From positions 1 through 64,000 of the forward strand of contig NZ_JSBN01000008.1 of NCBI RefSeq assembly GCF_000797515.1: a stretch of 64,000 nt of DNA, given 5' to 3'. The DNA comes from Sphingomonas sp. Ant H11 (GTDB lineage Bacteria > Pseudomonadota > Alphaproteobacteria > Sphingomonadales > Sphingomonadaceae). The translations under genes and the position numbers were made by a program. Below, in pieces: positions 20,344-30,816 of the stretch. The notes under the pieces are model-generated. The model saw only the letters and a program-made list of their open reading frames with translations. It made no database searches and was not told the origin of the DNA. Numbering within the stretch: position 1 is the stretch's first letter; each line of letters begins with the position of its first letter.

Positions 20344-21114
20344 ATGGCCAAGTTCGACACCTATCGCGACGCCTTCCCCAACGCCCGCTTGACCCGCAAG
20401 GACAATGGCGTGCTCGAAGTCGCGCTGCACACCGACGGCGGCAAGCTCGTCTTCAACGGCCATACCCACGAGCAGTTCGTCGACCTGTTCCATGCGATCG
20501 GCGAAGATCGCGACAATCGCGTCGTAATCCTGACGGGTTCCGGCGATGCCTTCATGGATGCGATCGATCCCGAGGGCTTCGATTTCTTCACCCCTAGGGG
20601 CTATGACAAGATCCTGCGCGAAGGCCGCAAGGTGCTGTCGAACATCCTCGATATCGAAGTGCCGATGATCGCCGCGCTCAACGGGCCAGTGCTGCTGCAC
20701 AGCGAATATGCGCTGCTCACTGATATCGTCCTCGCCACGCCAGAGACGGTGTTCCAGGACAAGCCGCATTTCGAGTTCGGCATCGTTCCGGGCGATGGCG
20801 TGCATGTCCTGTGGCCGCACGTGATCGGATCGATCCGCGGGCGCTATTTCCTGCTCACCCGGCAAGTTTTGGACGCCGGGACAGCGAAGGACTGGGGCGT
20901 GGTCAATGAGATCGTGGCGGCCGACCGCCTGCTCGCCCGCGCGCACGAGATCGCCGACGGCATCGCAGCGCTGCCGCCGCTCACCGGCCGCTATACGCGG
21001 ATCGCACTCACCCAGGGACTGCGTCGATTGATTGAGGCGGATGGCGGCTATGGCCTTGCGCTGGAAGGCATCAGCGCTGCGGACGTCGCCCGCACGATGG
21101 CGGCCCAAGCCTGA
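20344..21114 (+). CDS. Crotonase-fold beta-diketone hydrolase, 6-oxocamphor hydrolase-like
   Basis: 256 residues. It is an enoyl-CoA hydratase superfamily protein, but the sequence tracks 6-oxocamphor hydrolase (OCH, CamK of Rhodococcus) closely. His119 (GPVLLHSE), His142 (FQDKPHF), Asp151 (VPGDGVH) and Glu241 (LALEG) correspond to OCH His122, His145, Asp154 and Glu244, with a constant offset of three. VWPHV and SNRGRYFLLT-like segments also match. OCH cleaves a carbon-carbon bond of a cyclic beta-diketone without CoA. The natural substrate here is unknown. It follows lysR by 99 bases and ends before a strong hairpin. Family memory, not a search, supports this. Confidence 0.75.
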   Translation: MAKFDTYRDAFPNARLTRKDNGVLEVALHTDGGKLVFNGHTHEQFVDLFHAIGEDRDNRVVILTGSGDAFMDAIDPEGFDFFTPRGYDKILREGRKVLSNILDIEVPMIAALNGPVLLHSEYALLTDIVLATPETVFQDKPHFEFGIVPGDGVHVLWPHVIGSIRGRYFLLTRQVLDAGTAKDWGVVNEIVAADRLLARAHEIADGIAALPPLTGRYTRIALTQGLRRLIEADGGYGLALEGISAADVARTMAAQA

Positions 21115-21174
21115 CATTTGCGCCGCCGCTCGGCAACGCGCGGTCGGTGGCGTCCCCCTGACCGGGAATTCTTG

Positions 21175-21206
21175 AAGGTCCGCTTCGCTCAGAAGCGGAC
21201 CTTTAC
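21175..21206 (+). terminator. Rho-independent terminator after the OCH-like gene
   Basis: A 12-bp perfect stem (21175-21186 with 21192-21203), core AGGTCCGCTTC/GAAGCGGACCT, loop GCTCA, followed by a short T-rich end. It lies 60 bases after the stop of the OCH-like gene. The rest of 21207-21725 holds only overlapping, poorly protein-like frames on both strands, and I see no gene there. Confidence 0.6.
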
Positions 21207-21725
21207 TCATTGCGGGCCGGATGGGGTATATTGGTCGTGACCAGCGTTCGCTGAGCCATCGACGTAACCACCAAGCATATATTTGAACCGGCTGTTATGG
21301 CTTGCGGCTTTGCAAAACCTGCCGGTCGGCAATCAGCGAAGTCTGCTCGTTCGCAAGCCGAATACCGGAAGCCCGGCGAATGTCCGCTCCCTCCGCAAAC
21401 CGCCCTTCTCCATCGGACCTGCGAATGACGGCTTTGTCCCAGGTTTCGCCCTTCCAGCTGGGCTGTAGTTTGAGCGTGCACCGACGAATGGATGTCGGAA
21501 GTTGGGAAGGCGAAAAAGTCTCGGGAGTGGCCGCTCGTGGGTCACCGCCGCCACGAAGCTGGCAGCACCTGTTTTCGCGGTTCGACGGACGGGCGCAAGC
21601 GACTGCTAAAGTCCAGAGCTGCCATTGGTTTGCAGAGCAGTATTTCACGCCCCGATGCCGTTCCCGGAAGTGCCACATGCTCTCAGTCCGGCGTCTGGCA
21701 ACACGCGGCATCCGTGGAAGCCCAT

Positions 21726-22661
21726 TCAGCGTCGTTTGGCATTGCGCATCGCAAGCATTGCTTCGGGTTCGTCGGTCAGCAACATGGAGGCACCGGCGCG
21801 GACGAGCGCACCCCACACCGCATCCGGGGCCCGCAGAGCGTCGCGGTCGCTGCCCGCGCCGACCACGAAATTGCCGTCCAGCATGTTCACCCAAAGCCGC
21901 ACACCCAGCGATCGCGCGCGTGCCGAAACCGTCGTGAGCATCGACAGTGGCAGGCGATACGGCAATTCGATGCCAACAGGCTTCACGCTGCCCGCCATCT
22001 GCGCGGAGATGATATCGGCGATGGCGAGGTCGCGATCGTCGACATCCTGCGGGATCACCAGGAACGCCACTTCGTCATACGGTGCCATTGCTGCAAGCGG
22101 TAGCGATCCGGCACCGACCCGCGTCTTGAGCGTCACGCGATCTTGCGCACCGGCTTTGCGCGCGGCGGCGATGACTTGCGGATAGACGGCGTCCTTCACG
22201 TCGAGGTTGAGGACGATCCGATCCTTCGCGAGTTCCAGCATCTCGTCGAGCGTCAGCACGGCCTGATCAGTCATTGCCGCCGCCGGGCCGCCTTCGCCCT
22301 GACGCAGGTGCAATAGCTTGATCTGGGCCAAAGTGAGATCGGCGACCTTGCCGCTGCCGTCGGTGGTACGGTCGACACTGTCGTCGTGCATGATGACGAG
22401 ATAGCCGTCGCGCGTTTCGCGTACGTCTGTTTCCATCATGTCTACGCCCATCGCCGCGCAGCGCTGCAAGGCGAGCGCCGAGTTTTCCGGCGCGGGCCCA
22501 TACCCATGATGCGGGGCGGGCGCATGGCAGCCGCGATGCGCGACGACGACCAGCCCGCCCTGCGGATTGCGAACGTTGGCCATGATGTCGCGCGGTGTCG
22601 CCGCGCCCGCTGCGCTGCTCGCGAACAGCGCGAGGGCGGCGGTGAAGGGGAGAATTTTCAT
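21726..22661 (-). CDS. Glycerophosphodiester phosphodiesterase, exported
   Basis: 311 residues from ATG 22661, which starts a clean signal peptide (MKILPFTAALALFASSAAGA); an ATG five codons earlier is possible. GDPD TIM-barrel motifs: VVAHRGCHAPAPHHG with the catalytic His-Arg, PENS, ETDVRETRDG, and MHDDSVDRTTDG. It hydrolyses glycerophosphodiesters to glycerol-3-phosphate and an alcohol, here in the periplasm or outside. Last gene of a TonB receptor-GDPD unit. Confidence 0.88.
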   Translation of the reverse strand: MKILPFTAALALFASSAAGAATPRDIMANVRNPQGGLVVVAHRGCHAPAPHHGYGPAPENSALALQRCAAMGVDMMETDVRETRDGYLVIMHDDSVDRTTDGSGKVADLTLAQIKLLHLRQGEGGPAAAMTDQAVLTLDEMLELAKDRIVLNLDVKDAVYPQVIAAARKAGAQDRVTLKTRVGAGSLPLAAMAPYDEVAFLVIPQDVDDRDLAIADIISAQMAGSVKPVGIELPYRLPLSMLTTVSARARSLGVRLWVNMLDGNFVVGAGSDRDALRAPDAVWGALVRAGASMLLTDEPEAMLAMRNAKRR

Positions 22662-22765
22662 AGAGAGAGAGCCCAAATGGGAGAAGCGCGCCTTCGGGCG
22701 AAGGTTCGCGCGCCAGGAAAAGGCCCGGACGATCCCGTCCGGGCCGACAGGTCAGCGTGGAACGA

Positions 22766-25275
22766 TCACCATTTCAGGCCGACCACGAAGCGGACATTGC
22801 GGCCCCATAGGGGACGGCCGAAGATCGCGTCGGGCGTGCCCTGACCGGACAGAGTGTCGCCTGCGGTATTGCCCTCGGTCAGGCCATGCGCGTTGGTGAC
22901 ATTGTCGCCGACGATCTGGAAGTTCCAGGGTCCATGATCGAACGTCATGCCTGCGCTGAAATAGCCATAGGCCGGCAGCGCGGTGGTGTTCGTCACATCG
23001 ACATAGCGTTTTCCGACGTAATCGTAGCGTCCGTAGACGCTCAGTCGGTCACCACCATGGAACTTGAAATCGAGGCTCGGACGGATGTTTCCGTAGATTT
23101 TGGGCTGCCGCACGATCTGCTTGCCGGCCACTGCGCCGGCGCTAGCCCCCGTGGTGCTGGTGAAGTTGATGTATTTGGGGTCCTGCACCGTAACCGCGCC
23201 CGATACCGACAACGGACCCGCGACCCGCAAAAGCCCGTCCGCCTCGATGCCCTTGTCTTCGGCCGATCCGACGAAGGCGACGATCTGGTCGCTGCGCCCG
23301 GTGGAAGGGTTGAAGGTGGTGAAGCTGGCGCTCAATGGATCGAATTTGGTATAGAAACCGGTGAGATACAGGTAGGAATGCCCGACCAGCGCCTTCACCC
23401 CTGCCTCGTAGAGCTTTGCCTTCGATGCGGTGAACGAAGAACCGGTGATCGCGACGGCGGACGCATAAGCGGGCACTTCGAGTTGCGATGCGCGCGCGTA
23501 AATGCCGAAGCGGCTGCTGAGATCGTAGTTCACGCCCGCCGTCCAGTTCGTCGCCTTGGGCTTGAATTTCGTGGTGACGATCGCGCCGGTGAAGCCTCGC
23601 GTCGCATTGTCGGCGAGCGTCGCCGCATTGCCGAGATTGTACGAGCCCGTGGTCTGGGAAAAGCCGTTATAGCTGTACCATTCCTGCCGAAGGCCGAGGT
23701 CGATCCGCAGGCGGTCGGTGATGTCCCATGTGTCGGTTCCGTACACCGCGACCATCTGCGCATCATATTTGCCGCCGACCAGCGACGCCGCGTCGTTCAG
23801 CGCGCCATTGTCGGTGACATAGCCCTTGACCGATCCATCGGCCCCGTAAGCGACGAGGTCCAAGGTCTTCGGCTGCGACGTGACCTGGAGCAGGTAGTTT
23901 TGATAGACGGCGAAGACGCTGCTGCCCCAGTCCGCGCCATAGACGCCGACGCGAATATCGTGGCTGCCCAAGGGGGTGTCGAACTTGCGCGTGACGCTCA
24001 CGTCGCCTTGGCCGGAATAGAATTTCGCGTCGGTCGAACGATATTGCGCCGAAAGCACGAGGCCGGACTGGCTGGCGGGATCATAAAGCGAGGCACCGTT
24101 GGTGCCCGCAAAGGCATAGCCAGATACGCGACATTGCCGAACGCCGCCTGCGCCGCCGCCAGATTGCTGTTTGCAAAGGTGGTGGCGACCAGCGGATTGG
24201 AGGTCGTGTACAGAGCATCGAAGTGCGAGCGCCCCTCGGTATAACCGGCCTTGGCGGAGACGTGCCACCCGCCGAAGTCACCCTCATAATCCAGTTGGGC
24301 GTTGCCGAAGCGCATATGTCGGCCATTGGCGAGATCCCCGCTCTGATTCTGCACAACGCCCGCGCCGTTGCGATACGCGATGTTCACCGAGCGCAGCGCC
24401 GGGGTGTCGAGCGTACCCGTCAGCGAATTGAGGTAGGGATTGAGGCTGACGGAGGGATTGCGGGGATCGGCAGTCGGCAGCGAGAGATAGAAGATGTTGC
24501 TGTCGTTGGTGTACTGGCCCGAGAGCTTGACGAAGCCGTTCGCAAAATCATGCTTCAAGTTCGCGCGGATCTGCCCGCCGCGATCGGACGGGAAGCCGGC
24601 ATCGCGGTAGCCGTCATTCTGTCGCAGGAAGCCGCCGACCGCGTAATAGGTATCGTGACCCAGCGGTCCCGATTGATAGGCATCGAGCCGGTAGAGGCCG
24701 GTGGTCCCGACCGTCACCTGCGCCTCGCCCTGCGGTTTATCGCTGCCGGTGCGGGTGATCACGTTCGCGATCGCGGCCGCACCGCTCGCATAAATCGGTG
24801 CCGGGCCGCCCCGCACGACCTCGACCCGCTGGGTCATCAGGTCGGGACGGTTCATCCCGTCGCCCGCGTTGAAGAAATACCCGTCGAGATCGTGGAACAG
24901 CGGCAGGCCGTCCTGCTGGAAATAGAGATAGCCGCGGTCGGTCGGAATGCCGCGCACGCGGGTGATGTTCTGCACTTCGCCGCCGGTTGACTCGACCTGG
25001 ATGCCCGGGACGACGCTGAGCAGCTGCGCCATGCTCTGGGGCGCGAGCTTCTTGATATCGTCCGAAGAAAGCGAATTGACCGCGTAGGAAACGTCGAAGC
25101 GCCGTTGCGCGCGAGCAGATCCGGTGACGACGATATCGACCGGCTGTTCGGCTTCGGCCTTAGCGGGAGCCGCGGCGTTCGCCTGGTCGCCGGGCGCGGT
25201 CTCGGCCAGCGCCGGGCCACCGGCAAAGAGCGCCAGGACGGCGGCATTGGTGAGCAGGCTTGTCTTGATTCGCAT
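22766..25275 (-). CDS. TonB-dependent receptor, frameshifted
   Basis: About 836 residues. Signal peptide, plug domain (IVVTGSARAQRRFDVSYAV, VESTGGEVQNITRVRG, VEVVRGGPAPIYASGAAA) and a 22-strand barrel ending with aromatic VVGLKW. Start ATG 25275 has AAGGGGA upstream. One base is missing near 24115, where the frame passes from GNVAYL to GYAFAGTNG. Neighbours (GDPD downstream, ROK and MFS upstream) suggest uptake of a glycerophosphodiester or a related carbohydrate; this is inference. Confidence 0.87.
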
Positions 25276-25328
25276 GATAATCCCCTTGAATTTGTTCGAG
25301 GGGCGCTTTCGTCGGGTTCGGTGACAGT

Positions 25329-25352
25329 TTTAATTGATTTCATGAAATTAAA
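25329..25352. promoter_or_regulatory. AT-rich palindromic operator candidate
   Basis: TTTAATT and AATTAAA flank a 10-base spacer, and a second perfect palindrome ATTTCATGAAAT (25337-25348) overlaps them. It lies 54 bases upstream of the TonB receptor start, in otherwise GC-rich DNA, and just after the ROK regulator gene. A ROK binding site is the natural reading; this is inference. Confidence 0.45.
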
Positions 25353-25372
25353 TCAGAGAGTTCCAAATGCGG

Positions 25373-26509
25373 TCAACGCCTACTTTCAAGCACGTCGTGG
25401 AGCGGAGCGAGCGCGGCACCCAGCACGACGGCCTTACTCCCAAGGCGGGATGCGTAGATCTGTGGCGTTGGCGCACGGAGCCCGCTGAAAAGGCGATTGC
25501 AATGCTCGGTCACCTGCGCCGCCAGCCTATCCAGGACCGATTGAGGCAGCGCGCCTGAAATGACCACCGCGCCGGGGTCCAGCCACGCGACGCCGCTATG
25601 CGTGGCTGCGGTCAGTTGCTTTGCAGCACGCGCGATCCATGTGTCGAAAACCGCGCGATACGGGTCCAAAAGGCCGTGCAGGTCGGCGAGAGATGCGACA
25701 TCGGCACCTGCCCGGCGCAGGGTTTCCAGAAGATCGACCCCGGACGGCCTTGGTTCGCTGCCCGGAAAGAGCCGTCCGACCTCGCCCGCATTGTGGAACT
25801 CGCCGGAGAACAGGTCGCGCTCCGCGATCAGGCCGCCGCCGACACCGTGGCCGAGAAAGAAGACGAGGATCGAACGGTGCTGGCGGATGATTTCCGGGCG
25901 ATAGAATTCAGCCAGCGCCGCCGCAGCCGCATCATTCTCGATCCACACGGGCATGCCCAGCACATCGCCTAGAACCTCCCGCAACGGAATATTGTCCCAC
26001 GGCGCGATCCAATCGACGACCGCGCGACGGTTACGATCGCCATCGATCGCGTACCCCGCGACCGCTACGCCCAGGCCCAGGAAGCGGCCCCGCATAAAGC
26101 TGCGCTGCGCGACCAGAGTGCGCAGTCGCGCCTCGACCGTCCTTGCGAAAACCCTCGGATCATTTTGCGTAAAAGGCAGCGTATCCTCGAACAGAATCTC
26201 GCCCCGAAAATCGATTGCGACAAGCTCAAGCCATCCCGGGTGTACGGTCGCGCCGACCGACCATCCGCCATCGCCGGCGATCGCGACGGGAATCGTCGGG
26301 CGTCCGCGACCCGTCTCGGAATTCGTCGGAATATCCTCGACAAGCTGCATGTCGGCGAGCTGCTGCGTAATCCGCGTCAAGGTGGCGGGGTTGATGCCGA
26401 GCGTTTGGGCGAGGTGCACGCGCGCGGTCGGGCCATGGATGCGCAAATGCTGCACGACGCGCCGCTGCGCTTCGCTGAGAATGAGCCTGGTGGGCGAAGA
26501 CATGCGCAT
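25373..26509 (-). CDS. ROK-family transcriptional regulator
   Basis: 378 residues. N-terminal MarR-type winged HTH (TARVHLAQTLGINPATLTRITQQL) followed by a ROK sugar-kinase-like domain: VGATVHPG, GVAVAGY, IENDAAAAALAEF, and GHGVGGGLI. The HxGEVGRL region (EFHNAGEVGRLFPG) lacks the CxCGxxGC zinc motif. Likely a repressor relieved by a sugar or sugar phosphate. Divergent from the MFS gene and upstream of the TonB receptor, placed to control both. Confidence 0.88.
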   Translation of the reverse strand: MRMSSPTRLILSEAQRRVVQHLRIHGPTARVHLAQTLGINPATLTRITQQLADMQLVEDIPTNSETGRGRPTIPVAIAGDGGWSVGATVHPGWLELVAIDFRGEILFEDTLPFTQNDPRVFARTVEARLRTLVAQRSFMRGRFLGLGVAVAGYAIDGDRNRRAVVDWIAPWDNIPLREVLGDVLGMPVWIENDAAAAALAEFYRPEIIRQHRSILVFFLGHGVGGGLIAERDLFSGEFHNAGEVGRLFPGSEPRPSGVDLLETLRRAGADVASLADLHGLLDPYRAVFDTWIARAAKQLTAATHSGVAWLDPGAVVISGALPQSVLDRLAAQVTEHCNRLFSGLRAPTPQIYASRLGSKAVVLGAALAPLHDVLESRR

Positions 26510-26575
26510 AACGCCCGATTATATAATTGCAGTGCGTCAAAAAATGAAGGGTGAGCCCTTTATGGCGATCGGGCC

Positions 26576-27883
26576 ATGTCCCGCTTCTCCCAGCCTTCGG
26601 GCGTATCCCTGCCAACCGAGCCGATTCCGCTCTCGACCAAGCTCGCTTACAGTTCGGGCAATCTGGGCAAGAGTTTCCTCTGGAACGCCTTCGAGAGCGT
26701 CCTGCTCTATTTTCTCGTGTTCAATGCGGGCCTGTCTGCAGCGTATGCCGGTGCACTGCTCGCGTCGCTGATGGTGTGGGACGGCCTGGCCGATCTGGCG
26801 ATTTCCTATCGATCCGACTGGACCGGACGGCGCGATGCGCAAGCACGCCTGATCCGGGTCGCGGCGCCATTGTGCGGTGCCGGTTTCGCGCTCATTTTCG
26901 CAGCACCAGGATTTGGCGGCACCGCCCTAACCGTCGCCGCCGTCGTCGGAAGCAGGATCGGCTACACGCTGGGCGATGTCGGGCATAACACCCTGCTCTT
27001 GCGAGTCGTTCGAACCGAGCGGGATAGCGGAGACGTCTCCGCGCTGCGTCTTATCTTCAGCGCGCTTGGCGGGAGCGGAGTCGGTTTGGCGCTGGCCAAG
27101 GTTCTGGCAATCGGCGATCAGGCGGGGCGCAGCCATGCCTTTGTCATCTTCGGCGTCGTCGGCGGTGCCCTTTACGCATCGACCTTGATCTTCGCGCAAA
27201 TCGCGACCGCGCGGCTCGCGGATGGCGAAAGAAAGCCGCTTAAAGTCCCGGCCATAACGATGCTGCGACGTTTGCTTGCCAATCCTGCCTATCGCTTCGC
27301 GCTGTGTGTCGTCGCCATCCAGAGCATGTTGATCCCCTTTTTCTCGCGCGCGCTTCCGTTCTTCGGCCACGCCGTGATGCGGGACACGGCCTGGGCGGGT
27401 TGGGCGCTCGCCAGTATGACGTTTGGCCAGGGCGTTGCGCTACCTCTCTGGATGATCGTCGCGCGGCACATTCCGACGCGCACTGTCTTGGCCGTATCTC
27501 ATATTGGCCTCATCCTATCGATTGGCTGCTTCGCGTTCAGCCTGACCTCGACCGCTGGCATGATCTTTCTCGCATTGCTTGGCGGAAGCCAGGCGGGCAT
27601 GAACACCGCCATCTGGGCGCTTCTGGCGATGAGCGTGCAATCGGAACGCGGCAACGGGATTGTCGGCGAAGCCTTTCCGATCGGGCTGTTCGTCGCGACG
27701 TTGAAGGCCGCGTCCGGGTTGGGCACCGCGTTGCTTGCCGTCCTCGTCGCCAAGCTCCTCCCGGTTTGCCCATTATGTCCGCCGATTTCGCCTTCATTTG
27801 TCCTGTCGGGCGCGCTTGGTATTCCTGTCCTGGGTGCGATCTGCGTCTTGTACTTGCAGTTTGCCTCCTCCAGACGCCGATGA
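26576..27883 (+). CDS. MFS transporter, GPH-like
   Basis: 435 residues, about twelve transmembrane segments. The N-terminus (TKLAYSSGNLGKSFLWNAFESVLLYFLVFNAG, split by a short loop) resembles the glycoside-pentoside-hexuronide cation symporters (MFS_2), with a charged loop DWTGRRDAQARL after helix 2-3. Substrate is unknown; the context suggests a sugar, glycerol phosphate derivative or the alcohol moiety released by the GDPD. Divergent from the ROK gene with 66 bases between. Confidence 0.78.
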   Translation: MSRFSQPSGVSLPTEPIPLSTKLAYSSGNLGKSFLWNAFESVLLYFLVFNAGLSAAYAGALLASLMVWDGLADLAISYRSDWTGRRDAQARLIRVAAPLCGAGFALIFAAPGFGGTALTVAAVVGSRIGYTLGDVGHNTLLLRVVRTERDSGDVSALRLIFSALGGSGVGLALAKVLAIGDQAGRSHAFVIFGVVGGALYASTLIFAQIATARLADGERKPLKVPAITMLRRLLANPAYRFALCVVAIQSMLIPFFSRALPFFGHAVMRDTAWAGWALASMTFGQGVALPLWMIVARHIPTRTVLAVSHIGLILSIGCFAFSLTSTAGMIFLALLGGSQAGMNTAIWALLAMSVQSERGNGIVGEAFPIGLFVATLKAASGLGTALLAVLVAKLLPVCPLCPPISPSFVLSGALGIPVLGAICVLYLQFASSRRR

Positions 27884-28007
27884 ATGCCTCGGTTCATGAC
27901 CGAAATCTGAGGCTGACGCTTCTTTGCCGGCACGTGGCTTAGTCTATGAAATTTAAGCGCATTTCGCCTGTCTTCTGGCGATGACGCCTTACCTGTCTTC
28001 TCTCCGC

Positions 28008-30516
28008 TCAAAGTCGAATGCGAGCGCTGACCTGCACCGAACGCGGCGCGCCGGGTGCGTAGAAGGTCGAGGATAATAGCGGGCGCTCGCCGCCGATCAC
28101 CGGGGTGGCGAAGGGGCGCGCTACGAAACGGCCAGTGCCGTCGAATGCAGTCGCCGCGAGCTGCGCGGCGGTGGCATATTGCTTGTCGAGCAGGTTGTTC
28201 ACCTGGAGCGTCAGCGTGACGGCCCTGGTAACGTGCAGTTCGGCACCGCAATTGATGACCGCATACGGTCGCGTGCTCCCGGCACCGAGGTAATAAACGC
28301 CGTCGGGCACATGCGCGTTGTTCTCGTTGCCGCGCGCAAAGACGCCCGAAACAGCGATAACGTCAACATCGAGCGACAGGCGCTTGATCGGATCCCAGCC
28401 GACCGCCGCCTTGGCGATCGAACGCGGGATTAGCGGAATGCGATTTCCCCTGCTGATGGCGATCGTGCCGTCAAACCCGGGGGCGACGCCGTCATTGCTG
28501 CTGTTGCCCGAGGCACCGACGTGCTCGCTGCTGCGGTACGTGGCGTCGAGCCAGGTATAATGGCCCGAAAGCCGAACTGCACCGAACGTGGCGGTCGCAT
28601 CCAGATCGACGCCTTGCCGCCGCGTGCGGCCAAAGTTCCGGAAATAGCCAAAGCCTGCGGCGTCGTTCGCGACGAATAGAATGTCGTTGCGGCTGTCGGT
28701 GCGAAAGGCACCGATGCGCCAGGTGAGGGGGCCATGCGTGCTGCCATGTACGCCGACCTCAAGCGTCGTCGCGGTCACCTGGTTGAGCGGTGGATCCCCT
28801 GCCAACGCATTGGGCAGCCGACACGGGCTTGCCGGATCGGAGCAGCCGAGCTCGATCGCCGAGGGCGCGCGGCTGGTCTGCGCGATCGCGGCATCGAAGC
28901 CGAGCTGCTTGAACGGCATCCAGGCGACGGCGATAGCGGGGTTGAAGGCGGAGAAGCGATGATCGCCCGTCAGCGAACCGGTTCCGGCAACGGGCGTGAT
29001 CCGGTCGCGATTGCCGACGCTCGTGCGATCGTAGCGTGCCGACAGATCGACTCGCAGCGTGCCGGTCAGCATCAGCGAATCGGTGCCGTAGAGGCCGAGA
29101 TTGGTGGTCCGACCGTGCAGGTCGACGCGCGCGTCGAACGCGGTTTCGGATTGCTGCGTCCCGTCGGCAAACGCACCCGGGCCAGTGACGCCGACCACGC
29201 CGCGCTCGGCAGTCAAATAGGCGAATTGGGCGGATTGCGCGAAGTCGGCCTGGCTATCCGAATAGCTCGCGCCGAACGTTAGCGTCTGGTGCAGCCCGGC
29301 GAATGTCGCGGTAAGTGTTGCCTCCATGCTCGCGCCCCATTCGCGCTGGTCGGTCGCCGAACGGTTGATCAGGCCGTTGCATTTTTCGTTGGGCTCGGTG
29401 TCGAGCAGCGCCTCGGCGATACAGCGATAGCGCGGGAAGGGCGTGTTGCCCTGCGTTTCGCCACTTAGCGGAAAGCCGCTAATGTTGGCCGCAGCCAAGG
29501 CGGCGCGCTCGGCGGCGTTGGGCTGGTATAGATTTTCGCCGAGCGCATTGTCGTTGACGTCGCCATTGAAGGTGCGGGTCTTGATCCGCCGCCAATAAAA
29601 CGTTTCCCGACAGCGACAGTGCGTCCGATACGGTGTGCTTTGCGGTCAGATTGACCAGCCCCGAGCGGTTCCGCGTGACGTCGGGCTGGGTGTAGACGCT
29701 GCGGCGATCGGCGGCGAGCAGGCGCTGTTCTTGCAGTCCGTTGCCGTTGAGGTCGGTGTCCGCGTAGCTCGTTGAAAGCTGCAGATGCGTCGTCGCATTC
29801 GACCAGCCGAACTTGGCGAATCCCTGATAGGCGCTGGAGGTCGAAAAGGCGCGCCAGCCGCGCTCGTGAAAGGCGTTGCCGCTGACGAACCAGTCGAACC
29901 CGCCGCGGATCGCGCCCCCGGCCTGCGCCTCGAGCGTGCGGCGTGCGAACGATCCGACGCCGACATCGAGCAGGTAGCCGGGGTCCGAGTTGCCGTCCTT
30001 GGTGCGGATCGATACCGCACCCCCCAGCGAGTTGCGCCCGAACAACGGGTTCGAGCCCGGCACGAGGCTAACCGAGCGGATTGCTGATTTGGGGATCAGG
30101 TCCCAGCTGACGATATCGCCGAACGGCTGGTTGAGCCGAACGCCGTCCAGGAAGACCGACAACCCCTCCGGCGTGCCGAGCAGCGGGGAAGCGGTGAAGC
30201 CACGATAGTTGATGTCGGGCTGAAGCGGGTTGCCCTGCATTTCATTGACGAACACGCCACCGCTCAGCCGCTTGAGATAGTCTGTGAGGTCATTGGCATG
30301 CGCGCGCTGGAGCTGCTCGTCGCTGATGGTCTGCGCTGGAAAGCGCAGCGCGCCCTCGCCGACATCAAACAGGGGCGTGGCGGTGACGACGATATCGGGG
30401 CCGGTCTGGTCTTGCGCAAAGGCGGCGAGCGGGAAGACGAGCGCTGCCCCCGCAATGCCGACGCGCGAGAACAGCCGCACCGCGATCGGGCCCTCCGACT
30501 TCGCGCTCCCGTCCAT
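28008..30516 (-). CDS. TonB-dependent receptor in the PQQ regulon, frameshifted
   Basis: About 835 residues from ATG 30516, which overlaps the EthD stop as TGATG. Signal peptide, plug (DIVVTATPLFDVG, VNEMQGNPLQPDINYRGF, SVSLVPGSNPLFGRNSLGGAVSI) and barrel ending in VQVSARIRL. One T too many in the run near 29600 breaks the frame between SLSGNV and YWRRIKTRTFNGD. Its C-terminal barrel (RRQGVDL, YTWLDATYR, GNRIP) recalls FecA/YncD-like receptors. Third gene of the pseudoazurin-EthD unit; the ligand could be a metal chelate or PQQ, which is inference. Confidence 0.83.
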
Positions 30517-30815
30517 CACCGGGCCGTACAGCGCAGCGGCACGGGGGCAATGTCGGTGAAGGTGGCGACGTCGCCAAACACCGTGGCCGCCTCGGGCGAT
30601 GCCAGCGCGGCGTCGAGCGCCGCGCCATCGCTGAACTCGAGCACCGCGACCGCCGCATAGGCCGGAGCGGGTTCCTCTGGAATAAATGCGGAGGCGCGGG
30701 TCAGCCCATACCGCGTCCAACTATCGCGTACGAGCGGCAGATGCCGGTCCAGATAGGCATCCAGGTCGAACGTCGCGCCGTCGGTTCGGGGATAGGTGAC
30801 GAGCAAGGTGGTCAT
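30516..30815 (-). CDS. EthD-family protein
   Basis: 99 residues from ATG 30815. Ferredoxin-like alpha/beta barrel of the EthD type: MTTLLVTYPR, DLDAYLDRHLPLV, AVAVLEFSD, and a terminal TDIAPVPL. EthD proteins accompany oxidative degradation of ethers and alcohols, with unclear biochemistry. It starts one base after the pseudoazurin stop and overlaps the TonB receptor ATG, so the three are coupled. Confidence 0.8.
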   Translation of the reverse strand: MTTLLVTYPRTDGATFDLDAYLDRHLPLVRDSWTRYGLTRASAFIPEEPAPAYAAVAVLEFSDGAALDAALASPEAATVFGDVATFTDIAPVPLRCTAR

Positions 30816-30816
30816 G

